A stretch of DNA of 17,308 nt from JAUVYV01 sp964585535 (GCA_964585535.1 CAZPDW010000032.1:1-17308), one strand, 5' to 3'. Numbered from the stretch's first letter, positions 1 through 7,805 are shown. Numbers and translations: made by a program. Notes: generated by a model from the letters alone, not told the origin.

Positions 1-1
1 C

Positions 2-250
2 TTTGTCGGTCGCCAGGCGCATTTAGGAGCGAGCGAGCCGGCGGTAATGCTGAAGAACGTTGCAAGAGCAAATATTCGCGGCTGCATGGCGGCCAGCGGT
101 ACGGGCGAATTTCTGCATATAGCGGGCAACGGAAGCAGTGATATCAAGCTTTTTGTGAATGATTTTTCGAAGGCGCAGACGTCCTGGCGTTTGGGCGAGG
201 AAGCTGGCGAAGTCAGCGTTTATTCATTTGGCAATGTCGGGCGCGAATAG
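2..250 (+). CDS. C-terminal end of a probable glycoside hydrolase family 28-like beta-helix protein (partial)
   Basis: The reading frame is open from the first bases of the window to a TAG at 248-250, so only about the last 82 residues are present and the true start lies upstream. The tail has the repeated beta-strand/turn look of a right-handed parallel beta-helix: a run beginning LKNVARANIRGC, then TGEFLHIAGNGSSDIKL, then the NDFSKA segment. In polygalacturonase-like GH28 proteins of Planctomycetota and Bacteroidota the last coils often read 'residue-GTFL-x-G-x-S-x-DI-x-L-x-x-ND-x-S-x-A', which this matches well by eye. The catalytic part is outside the window, so activity cannot be judged. 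It could equally be another pectin- or polysaccharide-acting beta-helix family. A Met at 47 is internal to the frame and is not a credible start. Confidence 0.55.
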   Translation, partial: FVGRQAHLGASEPAVMLKNVARANIRGCMAASGTGEFLHIAGNGSSDIKLFVNDFSKAQTSWRLGEEAGEVSVYSFGNVGRE

Positions 251-258
251 CATATAAT
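228..258 (+). promoter_or_regulatory. Possible sigma70-type promoter for the small gene at 299
   Basis: A perfect TATAAT (253-258) lies just after the stop codon of the upstream gene, with TTGGCA at 228-233. The 19-bp spacer is longer than ideal, so this is a candidate only. Confidence 0.3.
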
Positions 259-298
259 GCGGCCTGTGAGCAGTGGCAGTGATTTGGAGTGGTGAGCA

Positions 299-601
299 AT
301 GGGAACGCTGAAGCTGTTAATGGATTATTTTCCGACGGCGGTCTATACGGGCAAGTGCCTTGTGTTTATAAGCGAGGACTGGCGGGTCGAGCTGACCGAG
401 CACAAGGACAGCGATTTTAGCAGGGGTGCGAACCAGCCGGCGGTGATACGCGTCAAGATAGAGAAAAAGGCACTTAACAACGAGTTTGCGCTGGGCCATT
501 ACGAGGATTTTCAACTGCCGACATTAGGCGAATTGGCGGAGCAGATTGAAAAATACGTTCAGATGGCCATCGGTACAAACCTGCGAGAAAACATTGATTG
601 A
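299..601 (+). CDS. Small conserved-looking hypothetical protein, 100 aa
   Basis: I do not recognise this protein. It starts at an ATG preceded by GGAGTGGTGAG, which gives a plausible but loose ribosome site, and ends with TGA. It is a soluble protein of 100 residues with no signal peptide and no membrane segment. It has alternating charged and hydrophobic residues in the first two thirds (beta-rich by eye) and a probable amphipathic helix near the C terminus (LGELAEQIEKYVQMAIG). There are no Cys or His clusters suggesting metal binding. It begins 48 bp after the beta-helix protein and has its own candidate -10 box. The reading frame looks real because the opposite strand gives only leucine/cysteine-rich nonsense here. 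Function unknown. Confidence 0.6.
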   Translation: MGTLKLLMDYFPTAVYTGKCLVFISEDWRVELTEHKDSDFSRGANQPAVIRVKIEKKALNNEFALGHYEDFQLPTLGELAEQIEKYVQMAIGTNLRENID

Positions 602-604
602 GTT

Positions 605-707
605 ATAAGGGCATAAGGGCATAAGAGCACAAGAGCACAAGAGCACAAGAGCAAAAGAGCACAAGAGCATAGGTGCATAAGTGCAGAAGAGCAAAAGTGC
701 ATAAGAG
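605..707 (+). repeat. Tandem array of about 13 copies of an 8-bp unit
   Basis: Immediately after the stop codon at 601 the sequence is a head-to-tail array with unit AYAAGAGC. It begins with ATAAGGGC twice (605-620), then ATAAGAGC, then ACAAGAGC copies, and decays toward the 3' end into variants such as ATAGGTGC, ATAAGTGC and AAAAGTGC. All steps are exactly 8 bp, so the array cannot keep a reading frame; the long minus-strand frame across it is a by-product. Purines dominate the plus strand. Copy divergence rises from left to right, as expected if expansion is recent at the left end. Confidence 0.9.
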
Positions 708-760
708 AAAAACCACACGGGGCTTGTGAGATATGGCCGCTTAGCGAGTCGTTTTTGAAA

Positions 761-1051
761 ATGTCGAACTTGAATATAGAGCAGAGGGATGGGGGTGTGA
801 TTTTCAAGGTGAAGGTTGTGCCGGGTTCGAGCAGGACGGTGATTGCAGGCGTGCTGGGTGGGATGCTGAAGGTCAAGATAGCGGCGCCGCCGGAGAAGGG
901 AAAGGCAAATAAAGCGCTTATTGATTTTCTTGCCGGGAAATTAGGGTTAAAAAAACGAACAGTGAAAATAGTAACCGGTCGGACAAACGCGGTCAAGACA
1001 GTCGAGGTGGCCGGCTGTACGGCGGAGCTGGCCGGAGAAAAGCTGATGTAA
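761..1051 (+). CDS. DUF167 / YggU family protein, 96 aa
   Basis: This is a small UPF0235/DUF167 (YggU) domain protein filling the usual family length of about 95-100 residues. The family signature is clear: VKVVPGSSR near residues 15-23, then the core LKVKIAAPPEKGKANKALI and the late strand VKIVTGRTNAVKTVEV. The ATG at 761 is chosen. A TTG two codons upstream (755) is also in frame, and neither has a convincing Shine-Dalgarno sequence. The function of DUF167 proteins is not settled. In many bacteria the gene sits near yggT and proC-type genes, but that context is absent here. It lies 159 bp after the small unknown gene, separated from it by the tandem array, and 124 bp before the MATE gene. 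Confidence 0.9.
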   Translation: MSNLNIEQRDGGVIFKVKVVPGSSRTVIAGVLGGMLKVKIAAPPEKGKANKALIDFLAGKLGLKKRTVKIVTGRTNAVKTVEVAGCTAELAGEKLM

Positions 1052-1175
1052 CTCTCGGCGGGCAATTCATTTTTTACCTTCAAAGGTATCGTGGTGACAG
1101 CATATTCATTTGCAAAACGGGGGGCAATCGGCTACCTTTTGGCGGTTCGGACGTTTTTTCAAAAAGAGTCGATTG

Positions 1176-2609
1176 ATGGGTGACAAGTCAAACCTAATGG
1201 CGGGCGGCGTGGCTGTCGATGAGACGAGTCTTCGGTATATGCTGAGATTGGCGTCGCCGATGATAGTGACGACGGTGTCGTTCACGGTGATGCAGCTTGT
1301 TGACCGGCTGATGGTGTCGCGATTGGGGACGGCTGCCCTGGCGGCGGTGCTGCCGGCGGGGTTCGTGAGTTTCATACCGGGTGCGTTTATCCTTGGCGTA
1401 TTTGTGAGCGTGGCGACGTTTGCGAGCCAGAGTTTGGGCAGAGCAGAGAAGGCGAACTGTTCGAGCTACTGCTGGCAGGCGATTTATATGGGGCTGATAT
1501 ATGCGGGGGTTGTTTTAGCGGTTGGCTGGCCCCTGGGGCCGGCGATATTCGAGGCGCTGGGTCACGAGCCGGACGTTGCAGCCCTGGAGGTGATTTATTT
1601 TCGGATAATGCTATACGCAAATATGGCGGTGATATGCGTCTGGGCGAGCAGCGAGTTTTTTATGGGGATACACCGACCGGTTATAAATATGTATGCGGCA
1701 CTCTGCGCACAGGCAACCAACGTTGCAGCGAATTACGTGTTGATTTTCGGTAAGTTCGGCTTTCCTGCGATGGGCATAGCGGGCGCCGGCTGGGGGACGG
1801 TTGCCGGGATAATAGTGGGCAGTTTTGTAAGGATGGCGGTATTCCTTAACGGCGATGTAGCGAGGGAGTTCAAGAGCAGGGACACGCTGAGAATAGACCT
1901 TGCGAAGATGGCGGATTTGATGAAGGTGGGCGTTCCGGCGGGACTTGAGCTTATGCTCAACGTGGCAATATGGGGTTCGATATTGTTCTGGTTGGTTGGC
2001 GGGTTCGGCAAGGCGGCACAGGCGGCGACGAGCGCGGTACTTGCGTGCACAAACGTGTCGATAATGCCGATTGTCGGTATCAGGATTGCGCTGACGGCGG
2101 CGGTGGGCAAATCGATTGGGGCGGGCAGAATCGCCACGGCCGTTAAGCAGACGTCAACGAGCATGCGGATTGCAATTGTCTATGCTGCAGCGGTGGGACT
2201 GTGCTTTTTGATATTCAGAGAGCAGCTTATGCGGGTGTGGTCTTCTGACGATAAAGTAATACAGACAGGAGCGAAGATTTTGATATTGGCGGCAATTTAT
2301 CAGGTGTTTCACGCGGTGCGTACGATTTACAGCGGTGTACTGCGCGGGGCGGGCGATACGGTATGGCTTGCGATGGCCTCAGCGATAGGAGCGGTGGTAA
2401 TACTGGGCGCGGGCGGCTTTTTGGTAGTGAAACTGGCAGCCGGGCTTGGCTCGGCGGGGCCGTGGATGGCGGGGATTGCAAGCGTGGCGGAGATGGCGGC
2501 GGCAAATTATATGCGGTTCAGAACCAACAGATGGAAACAGATAGACCTGTTTAAGCGTAGAGCTATCGGCATTGCGGTTGAAGACGGGGCGGAGGCGGAA
2601 GAGTTTTGA
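1176..2609 (+). CDS. MATE family efflux transporter
   Basis: A polytopic inner-membrane protein of 477 residues from the ATG at 1176, close to the normal MATE length of 440-480. It begins LASPMIVTTVSFTVMQLVDRL and continues with MVSRLG, ALAAVLPAG and later ASQSLGR. These are the classic first-helix features of the NorM/DinF-type multidrug and toxic compound extrusion family, which exchange Na+ or H+ for cationic drugs or metabolites. About 12 hydrophobic helices can be traced to residue 450, with the pseudo-repeat restarting near 'VGVPAGLELMLNVAIWGS'. An in-frame TTG at 1110 would add 22 mostly basic and polar residues (QNGGQSATFWRFGRFFKKS) not seen in the family, so it is rejected as start. 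Another ATG at 1197 is possible. The substrate cannot be read from sequence. The gene ends 31 bp before the TPR gene. Confidence 0.93.
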   Translation: MGDKSNLMAGGVAVDETSLRYMLRLASPMIVTTVSFTVMQLVDRLMVSRLGTAALAAVLPAGFVSFIPGAFILGVFVSVATFASQSLGRAEKANCSSYCWQAIYMGLIYAGVVLAVGWPLGPAIFEALGHEPDVAALEVIYFRIMLYANMAVICVWASSEFFMGIHRPVINMYAALCAQATNVAANYVLIFGKFGFPAMGIAGAGWGTVAGIIVGSFVRMAVFLNGDVAREFKSRDTLRIDLAKMADLMKVGVPAGLELMLNVAIWGSILFWLVGGFGKAAQAATSAVLACTNVSIMPIVGIRIALTAAVGKSIGAGRIATAVKQTSTSMRIAIVYAAAVGLCFLIFREQLMRVWSSDDKVIQTGAKILILAAIYQVFHAVRTIYSGVLRGAGDTVWLAMASAIGAVVILGAGGFLVVKLAAGLGSAGPWMAGIASVAEMAAANYMRFRTNRWKQIDLFKRRAIGIAVEDGAEAEEF

Positions 2610-2614
2610 GATAT

Positions 2615-2642
2615 TAGTTTTTAGTTTTGAGTTGTGAGTTAT
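2615..2642 (+). repeat. Four copies of a 7-bp tandem repeat running into a start codon
   Basis: TAGTTTT (2615), TAGTTTT (2622), GAGTTGT (2629) and GAGTTAT (2636) form a perfect 7-bp step array. It fills nearly all of the 31-bp gap between the MATE and TPR genes, and its last copy contributes the first two bases of the ATG at 2641. No Shine-Dalgarno sequence is present in it. Confidence 0.75.
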
Positions 2643-4248
2643 GAGAAAAGAGCTGGTGGCGGTTTTGTTTGCGTCGGTGATTTCGGCGGTTCAATGCTTA
2701 GGGCAGGAGCCGCTTGCAAATGAGGGTCTGGGCGGGCTTTACGTGCGCTCGATAGGGCAGGTTTTGCGGCTGGAGCCGGACGAGATTGATATAGGCACGG
2801 CTGCGTTAATCGTCTCGGAGCAGTGGAGCGACATCGTTGCGGGCAGGCGATACCAGCAGCAGCTTGACGATATGGCGTTAGGGATTCGCAGCCGGGTTGA
2901 AAAGAAGGGGATAAAGGCAAACTACAAAATTATAGGCGAGATAAACGATTATTTGTTCGACGAGCTTGGATTCAAAGCGGTTCAGAAAGCGGACGAGGCC
3001 GACGATTTATTTCTGCATTCCGTGATGGACAGCAGGCGGGGCTATTGCCTGAGCTTGTCGATTCTGTACTTAGCGATGGGCGAGCGATTAGGACTTCCGT
3101 TATACGGCGTGGTTGTGCCGGGACACTTTTTTGTAAGGTACGATGACGGACGGGTGCATTTCAATATCGAGACGACAAGCAAAGGAGGTACGGCATCGGA
3201 CGAGCACTATATCGAGAGATTCAAGGTACCCCGGAACGGCAAGGGCGGGATTTATATGAGCAACCTTGACAAGCTTCAGTCATTAGGGTGCTTCTTTAAC
3301 AATCTCGGGAACGTCTATCGGGACATCGGGGATACCGAGATGTCGCAGCTGGCGTTGGAGCGGGCTGTCCAGATAAATCCTTTGCTGGCAGAGTCGCTGC
3401 TGAATCTTGGCAACATATATTTAGAGAAGGGCCGGGTCGATGATGCGATATATCAGTATCAGGCGGCAGTCAGAATCAACTCGGCGGATGCGAAGGTGCA
3501 CTGCAATCTGGGGAATGCATACGTAGAGAAGAATTGGGTCGGTGACGCAATCGCAGAGTACAGTCAGGCGATGCGGCTCGAGCCGAACTTTGTGGATGCT
3601 TACAGGAACATAGCGATAGCTTACAGTAAACAGGGGCTTTACGGGGATGCGAAAGGGGCACTGCAGGGAGCGATTGAGCGGCAGCCGGGCAACGGAGGGC
3701 TTTACAGCTCTCTTGGCGACGTTTACGCGCAGTCGGGAGAATGTGAAAAGGCGGTATCGCTATACAAAAGAGCGCTGGGATTAAAGCGTAATCTGGCCGA
3801 GGCATACCGGGGATTAGGGCTTTGCTACAACAAGTTGGGCAGCTCACAGGCGGGTATTGAGGCATACAAGAAGGCGCTAAGAATAAAGCCGGATATGACC
3901 GAAGCGATGGTCGGCCTCGGCAACGTTTATTTTGCAAAGCAGCAGTATAACAAGGCCCTGGAATACTACGGAAAAGCTGCGGAGCTAAAAAGCAGGGATG
4001 CAGCGATTCAATACAATATCGGTGCGGCATATTTGAATACGGGCAAATACGACAGGGCGGTCAGCGCTTATAACAGGGCAATCGGTATTGAGCCGAAGAT
4101 GGGCGATGCGTATCTCGGTCTTGCGTATGCGTATTACAACCTGAAGCGATTCGAGCCGGCACTGGAGAATGTGCAAAAGGCCGGTGCGCTGGGGGTCGAG
4201 GTGGACGAAAAGCTTATAGAGGCGATTAAGGACGGAGAAGACAAATGA
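2641..4248 (+). CDS. Exported SirB1-like transglutaminase domain protein with nine TPR repeats
   Basis: A 535-residue protein. Residues 1-21 look like a signal peptide ending near CLG-QEP. Residues 30-200 are a transglutaminase-like (SirB1/DUF1347-type) domain. Cys136 in RRGYCLSLS, His162 in VPGHFFVRY and the acidic residue in FNIETT (Glu177) fit the papain-like Cys/His/acid triad, with the conserved LYLAMGERLGLPLYGV helix-strand between. Residues 215-520 form nine consecutive 34-residue tetratricopeptide repeats, each with the N-L-G-x-x-Y and A-x-x-x-Y-x-x-A pattern (for example LGNIYLEKG, LGNAYVEKN, LGDVYAQSG), giving a superhelical scaffold. The domain pairing suggests a periplasmic peptidase, transglutaminase or adaptor, but substrate and activity are unknown. 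There is no Shine-Dalgarno sequence; the start codon lies in a 7-bp repeat. The stop overlaps the next gene by 4 bp. Confidence 0.88.
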   Translation: MRKELVAVLFASVISAVQCLGQEPLANEGLGGLYVRSIGQVLRLEPDEIDIGTAALIVSEQWSDIVAGRRYQQQLDDMALGIRSRVEKKGIKANYKIIGEINDYLFDELGFKAVQKADEADDLFLHSVMDSRRGYCLSLSILYLAMGERLGLPLYGVVVPGHFFVRYDDGRVHFNIETTSKGGTASDEHYIERFKVPRNGKGGIYMSNLDKLQSLGCFFNNLGNVYRDIGDTEMSQLALERAVQINPLLAESLLNLGNIYLEKGRVDDAIYQYQAAVRINSADAKVHCNLGNAYVEKNWVGDAIAEYSQAMRLEPNFVDAYRNIAIAYSKQGLYGDAKGALQGAIERQPGNGGLYSSLGDVYAQSGECEKAVSLYKRALGLKRNLAEAYRGLGLCYNKLGSSQAGIEAYKKALRIKPDMTEAMVGLGNVYFAKQQYNKALEYYGKAAELKSRDAAIQYNIGAAYLNTGKYDRAVSAYNRAIGIEPKMGDAYLGLAYAYYNLKRFEPALENVQKAGALGVEVDEKLIEAIKDGEDK

Positions 4249-5009
4249 AAAACAAAGAGGTCGCAATTCTTTTGGCATTAACGTTTGCGCAGGTGGTGCG
4301 TGGGCAGAGCGGTAAGGAAACAGCCCCCGGTGCGGAGGCGAGCGAAATATCAATTGGGCCGGCGGTTGTGGTGACAGGCAAGCCGTACAAGGGGATGGAC
4401 GCGACTGTGTACCCGATACCGTTTATTATGTACAGAAACGGGCGGTTTTTTGTTTCGGGTGCGACGGCGGGCTATCGAATGTTAGCGGGAGAGGGCTGGG
4501 CATTGGACGGGATAGGCAAATGGCGATTCGACGGGTACGACCCGGACGACAGCGACGACCTCAAGGGTATGGATGAGCGGCGAATGACGGCCGACCTCGG
4601 GGGTACGTTTTCGGCGTTCGGCGACTGGGGGACGTTTAAGGTTACGGCGCTTAAAGATGCGCTAAGCGAATACGATGGTGAGGAGATCAGTGTCAGTTAT
4701 TCAAGGACACTTCAAGAGGATAAGTTAGGCATAACGCCGTTTGTGGGTTTGGCGTGGCTGAGCAGTAACCTTACCGATTATTATTACGGGGTACGCAGCG
4801 GCGAGGTGCGGGCGGGCCGGCCGGCTTACAATGCCGGAGCCGATTTGAACTGGTTTGCGGGGCTGAGTGCGAGTTACAAGCTGGACGAGAAGTGGAGCTT
4901 ATTCGCCGGTTTTACTTACGAGCTGCTCGGCGACGAAATCACCGACAGTCCCATCGTCGATGACGACTATAAGATTTCGATTTTGGCCGGTGCGATGTAC
5001 AAGTTCTGA
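4245..5009 (+). CDS. MipA/OmpV family outer-membrane protein
   Basis: A 254-residue protein with a short signal peptide (about residues 1-20, ending VVRG-QSG). The rest is beta-barrel-like and carries MipA/OmpV landmarks: TVYPIPFIMYRNGRFFVSG, a central MDERRMTADLGG segment, DYYYGVRSGE followed by GRPAYNAG, and the C-terminal SPIVDDDYKIS ending in a barrel-type strand with terminal Phe (GAMYKF). In E. coli, MipA is a scaffold linking peptidoglycan synthase PBP1b and the lytic transglycosylase MltA. Many relatives have no assigned role and some are linked to drug or metal responses. The ATG lies inside the stop region of the transglutaminase/TPR gene (ATGA overlap at 4245-4248), so the two are almost certainly translationally coupled and probably act in the same envelope compartment. 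Confidence 0.88.
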   Translation: MKNKEVAILLALTFAQVVRGQSGKETAPGAEASEISIGPAVVVTGKPYKGMDATVYPIPFIMYRNGRFFVSGATAGYRMLAGEGWALDGIGKWRFDGYDPDDSDDLKGMDERRMTADLGGTFSAFGDWGTFKVTALKDALSEYDGEEISVSYSRTLQEDKLGITPFVGLAWLSSNLTDYYYGVRSGEVRAGRPAYNAGADLNWFAGLSASYKLDEKWSLFAGFTYELLGDEITDSPIVDDDYKISILAGAMYKF

Positions 5010-5059
5010 ATGAGGACGTGTGAGCGGATTGATGGAAATAATGTTGAAGGGAGACGATT

Positions 5060-5443
5060 GTGGGTTTGGCTGAGTATTTTGAGAAAACAGAGGGTATGGG
5101 TGTGTTGGCCACGAGCGATGCCAAGGGCAACGTTGAATTGGCAATCTATGCCAGACCATACGTAATTGATGAAGAGACAATTGGCTTTAGTATGGCCGAG
5201 CGGCTGAGCTTGTTGAACCTCGAATCGAATCCGAAGGCGGCATATATGTTCGTAGAAAAAGGGCAAGGGTACAGGGGCAAGAGATTATACCTTGTAAAAC
5301 TCGGTGAGGAAACGGATTCTGAGCGAGTCGAAGAAATAAAGAAGCAACACCGGAGGAAAAGCCACGTATCGAAAGACGCAGCGAAACACTTTGTATATTT
5401 CAAGATAAACAGGATTAGGCCGCCGGCTGGAAACGGGCGGTAG
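5060..5443 (+). CDS. Pyridoxamine 5'-phosphate oxidase-like (PPOX, FMN-binding split barrel) protein
   Basis: A soluble protein of 127 residues starting at a GTG at 5060, supported by AAGGGAG six bases upstream. The opening LAEYFEKTEGMGVLATSDAKG, then VELAIYARPYVIDEETIGF and later NPKAAYMFVEKG, is the strand order of the split-barrel flavin-binding fold (general stress protein 26/PPOX-like clan). Proteins of this size usually bind FMN, F420 or heme-type cofactors and reduce unknown small substrates. The sequence ends with a basic stretch (KKQHRRKSHVSKDAAKHF) and a last beta-strand. It sits 50 bp after the MipA/OmpV gene and 37 bp before the AsmA-like gene, and probably belongs to the same transcript. 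Cofactor and substrate cannot be inferred. Confidence 0.8.
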   Translation: MGLAEYFEKTEGMGVLATSDAKGNVELAIYARPYVIDEETIGFSMAERLSLLNLESNPKAAYMFVEKGQGYRGKRLYLVKLGEETDSERVEEIKKQHRRKSHVSKDAAKHFVYFKINRIRPPAGNGR

Positions 5444-5480
5444 AAATGGAGCAGGTTAAGGTTTATTGGAGAGATAAGAA

Positions 5481-6293
5481 ATGAAAGCTGTGAAGAAAAT
5501 CGCAATTTACGTTGTCTCGGGGTTTGTTGGGCTGGTGGTGGTTCTGGTCGTCGCTTTTTATCTGTTCGGGGAAGGTGCTATCAAGAGTGCGGTAGAGACG
5601 GCGGCGAGCAAGGCGCTCGGAGTAGCTGTTACCATAGAGGATGTGGACGTTTCGATTCTGCTGGGCAAGGTGGGTATTGAGGGGCTGGTCGTCAAAAATC
5701 CCAAGGGCTATGCGAATGAGAATTTGCTGGAATTAGCCGAGGGCCGGGTGGCGGTTAATATCGGTTCGCTGCTCGGCGACACCGTGAAAATCAGGGAGAT
5801 AAAATTAGACGGTGCGAAGCTGACGATGGAGCAGAAGGGCCTGAGCAACAACCTGAAGGAGATAATAGACCGTCTGCCAAAGGGCCAAAAGGCCGAGGAG
5901 CAGCCGGCCGGCAAGAAGCTTCATATAGACAAGCTTGAAATTACCAACACGAATGTCAAGGTCAAGCTGCTTCCTGTGCCGGGCAAAAGTGATACGGTGA
6001 GTATGAAGATAGACCCGATAGTGATGGAGGACCTCGGCAGCGACAACAAGCTGAGCGTGGGCATGCTTACGGCCAAGATTCTCTCGGCGATAGCGACGGG
6101 CGTTGCAAAGCAGGGGGTTGGATTGCTGCCGGACGATATGATAAAGGGTATCGGCTCGGGGCTTGGGACAACGATAGATGCGGGGAGGAAGGCAACCAAA
6201 GAGGGGCAGAAGCTGCTTGAGACGACCACAGAGGCCGGCAAAGACGTTTTAGGTGGCCTCAAGGACTTATTAGGCGGCAAGAAAAAAGAGTAA
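5481..6293 (+). CDS. Small AsmA-like membrane-anchored protein
   Basis: A 270-residue protein with a good GGAGA ribosome site ahead of the ATG. Residues 6-29 form one strong membrane segment (YVVSGFVGLVVVLVVAFYLF). Residues 30-180 then carry the N-terminal AsmA pattern: 'AVETAASKALGVAVTIEDVDVS', 'GIEGLVVKNPKGY', 'LLELAEGRVAVNIGSLLGD' and 'VKIREIKLDGAKLTME'. AsmA/TamB-type proteins lie in the inner membrane with a periplasmic beta-groove thought to carry phospholipid toward the outer membrane. This one is very short, holding only the first module, and ends in a Gly/Lys-rich tail (KEGQKLLETTTEAGKD, then GGKKKE). It may be a stub, a bridge subunit or an accessory protein. It closes the plus-strand run and is followed by the convergent BrkB gene. 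Confidence 0.75.
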   Translation: MKAVKKIAIYVVSGFVGLVVVLVVAFYLFGEGAIKSAVETAASKALGVAVTIEDVDVSILLGKVGIEGLVVKNPKGYANENLLELAEGRVAVNIGSLLGDTVKIREIKLDGAKLTMEQKGLSNNLKEIIDRLPKGQKAEEQPAGKKLHIDKLEITNTNVKVKLLPVPGKSDTVSMKIDPIVMEDLGSDNKLSVGMLTAKILSAIATGVAKQGVGLLPDDMIKGIGSGLGTTIDAGRKATKEGQKLLETTTEAGKDVLGGLKDLLGGKKKE

Positions 6294-6450
6294 CATACCC
6301 TTCAGGGCAATAAATTGCCGCGAGTGAGATTTCAAGTTGTTGTTCTAAAGTTACTTACCCGCGAACGAACGGGGAATTTCAACCGGGAGCACTATAAAAG
6401 GCAAGAGCGAGCGTACAGGGTATGTTTTTGCGGTCGGCGTCACGGGTTTG

Positions 6451-7770
6451 TTAGAGGTCTTTAAGCAGCAGATTAGCATCTGAGTTTTCGAGTGCCCGGG
6501 CGAATTGGTCGAGGGAATGTTCGAGCTTTTTCAACTGTTCTGATTTGGCGACGGGGATGTCGGCGCTGCCGCGTTTTTCGAGCGCATCCACGACATATTT
6601 GACGGTGAGCAAGTTGGTATCAACAGCCGGCTGGTAGGCGGTTTCCCTGTCCTGAGCGGTTTTGACCTCGGAAATCACAGTTGCTTCAGTTAGTTCATAC
6701 AGTATTTCGCGTACCAGCCGGATAGGGATTTCGAGCTCGTGAGAGATTTGGGCGGCGGTGCTGGGCTCGGTGGCTTTTGAAAAATTGCCGACCAGCCGCT
6801 GTGCAATCAGCAGGGCGAGCAGCTTCTTGAACGAATAGCTGACGGACAAACAGTCGGGCTCGAATTCGTAAGTTTCGACGTTCTGGTGTGCGAAAGAGAC
6901 CTCCGCCCCGAACAGAACTACGAGCCAGCTAATCTGAAGCCAGAGCAGAAACAGGGGCAGGGCGGCAAAGCTGCCGTAGATAGCGCCGTATTTAGCCGCT
7001 CCGATTTGAAAATTGATGTAGGCCCACTGCACGAGCTGGAAGATGGTACCCGCGACAATACCGGCTATGAGGGCGGACCGGAACCGGACCTTTGTGTTCG
7101 GGATGAAGATGAAAATGAAAGTGAAGGCAATCCAGAGAGTGCAATAGGGCAAAAGTTTGAGCAGCAGCGTTACGAGCGGTGCAAAAATTCCGAGAATGGC
7201 TATTTTCTGCATCAAGAGCTGCACCTGGCTGCTGACGAAGACGGTGGTGCTGCCGGACATAACCAGCAGGATGGGGCAGATGAGCATTGTGGACAGATAG
7301 TCACTGAATTTTCGACCGAAAGACCTCGGTTTTTTAACTCCCCAGATTTCGTTGAAGGAGCTTTCGATATTGCCGAGCAGTTTAATGATGGTCCAGAAGA
7401 GAAAGGCGACGCCGATGCCGGCGATGAGGCCTCCGCTTGTCTGTTCGAGCAGGGACTTTGCAAAGGCGATGATTTTGCCGGCGATTTCTTCCTGGCCGTG
7501 CATTTTTGCGACGATTTGCGTCTCGACCCTGTCCTGGAGGCCGAAGCCCTTGGCGATACCGAACATTACGGCAATTACCGGCACAACCGACAGCAGCGAG
7601 AAGAAGGTCAGGGCCGAGGCCCTGAATTTGCACTTATCCTCGTCGAAGCCGCGGACGGCAAGGATGATAATCCTGAGCAGCCGGATAAGGAACGATTTTC
7701 TTGGAGAATAGTCCTTCAGGCGCATTCGCCAGATATCGGTTCTTATGAAATTGACGATTCTCAATAGCAT
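6451..7770 (-). CDS. YihY/BrkB family inner-membrane protein with C-terminal winged-helix-like domain
   Basis: A 439-residue protein and the only minus-strand gene. The membrane part (about residues 28-292) holds six helices and the family signatures FRASALTFFSLLSVVPVIA (49-67), the NEIWG motif at 140-144, and GAIYGSFAALPLFLLWLQI (262-280), followed by VLFGAEVSFA. This is the UPF0761/YihY/BrkB family. Members were once called RNase BN in error, and the molecular role remains unclear (virulence-associated serum resistance in Bordetella). Residues 310-400 carry a cytoplasmic domain that looks like a winged helix (AAQISHELEIPIRLVREILYEL, then a beta-wing), as in the longer form of the family. 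The start is supported by a minus-strand promoter about 90 bases upstream and a GGTGA element. There is no clear terminator between it and the convergent AsmA-like gene (6294-6450). Confidence 0.92.
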   Translation of the reverse strand: MLLRIVNFIRTDIWRMRLKDYSPRKSFLIRLLRIIILAVRGFDEDKCKFRASALTFFSLLSVVPVIAVMFGIAKGFGLQDRVETQIVAKMHGQEEIAGKIIAFAKSLLEQTSGGLIAGIGVAFLFWTIIKLLGNIESSFNEIWGVKKPRSFGRKFSDYLSTMLICPILLVMSGSTTVFVSSQVQLLMQKIAILGIFAPLVTLLLKLLPYCTLWIAFTFIFIFIPNTKVRFRSALIAGIVAGTIFQLVQWAYINFQIGAAKYGAIYGSFAALPLFLLWLQISWLVVLFGAEVSFAHQNVETYEFEPDCLSVSYSFKKLLALLIAQRLVGNFSKATEPSTAAQISHELEIPIRLVREILYELTEATVISEVKTAQDRETAYQPAVDTNLLTVKYVVDALEKRGSADIPVAKSEQLKKLEHSLDQFARALENSDANLLLKDL

Positions 7771-7805
7771 GGTCAGTCACCGTTATTCTCAGGTTTAGCT
7801 GCTCG

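Noticed and set aside
524..1083. Minus-strand open frames rich in Leu, Cys and Ser across the 8-bp array
   Set aside because: They are translations of the tandem repeat and of the antisense of the DUF167 gene; there is no ribosome site and the composition is biased.
6306..6319. Small hairpin GGCAA-TAAA-TTGCC after the AsmA-like gene as a terminator
   Set aside because: The stem is only 5 bp and no T-run follows.
6886..7767. Long plus-strand open frame of 293 codons opposite the BrkB gene
   Set aside because: It is rich in Asp, Glu, Gly and Gln with no domain. The minus-strand frame has full family motifs, a promoter and proper membrane helices, so this is its shadow.
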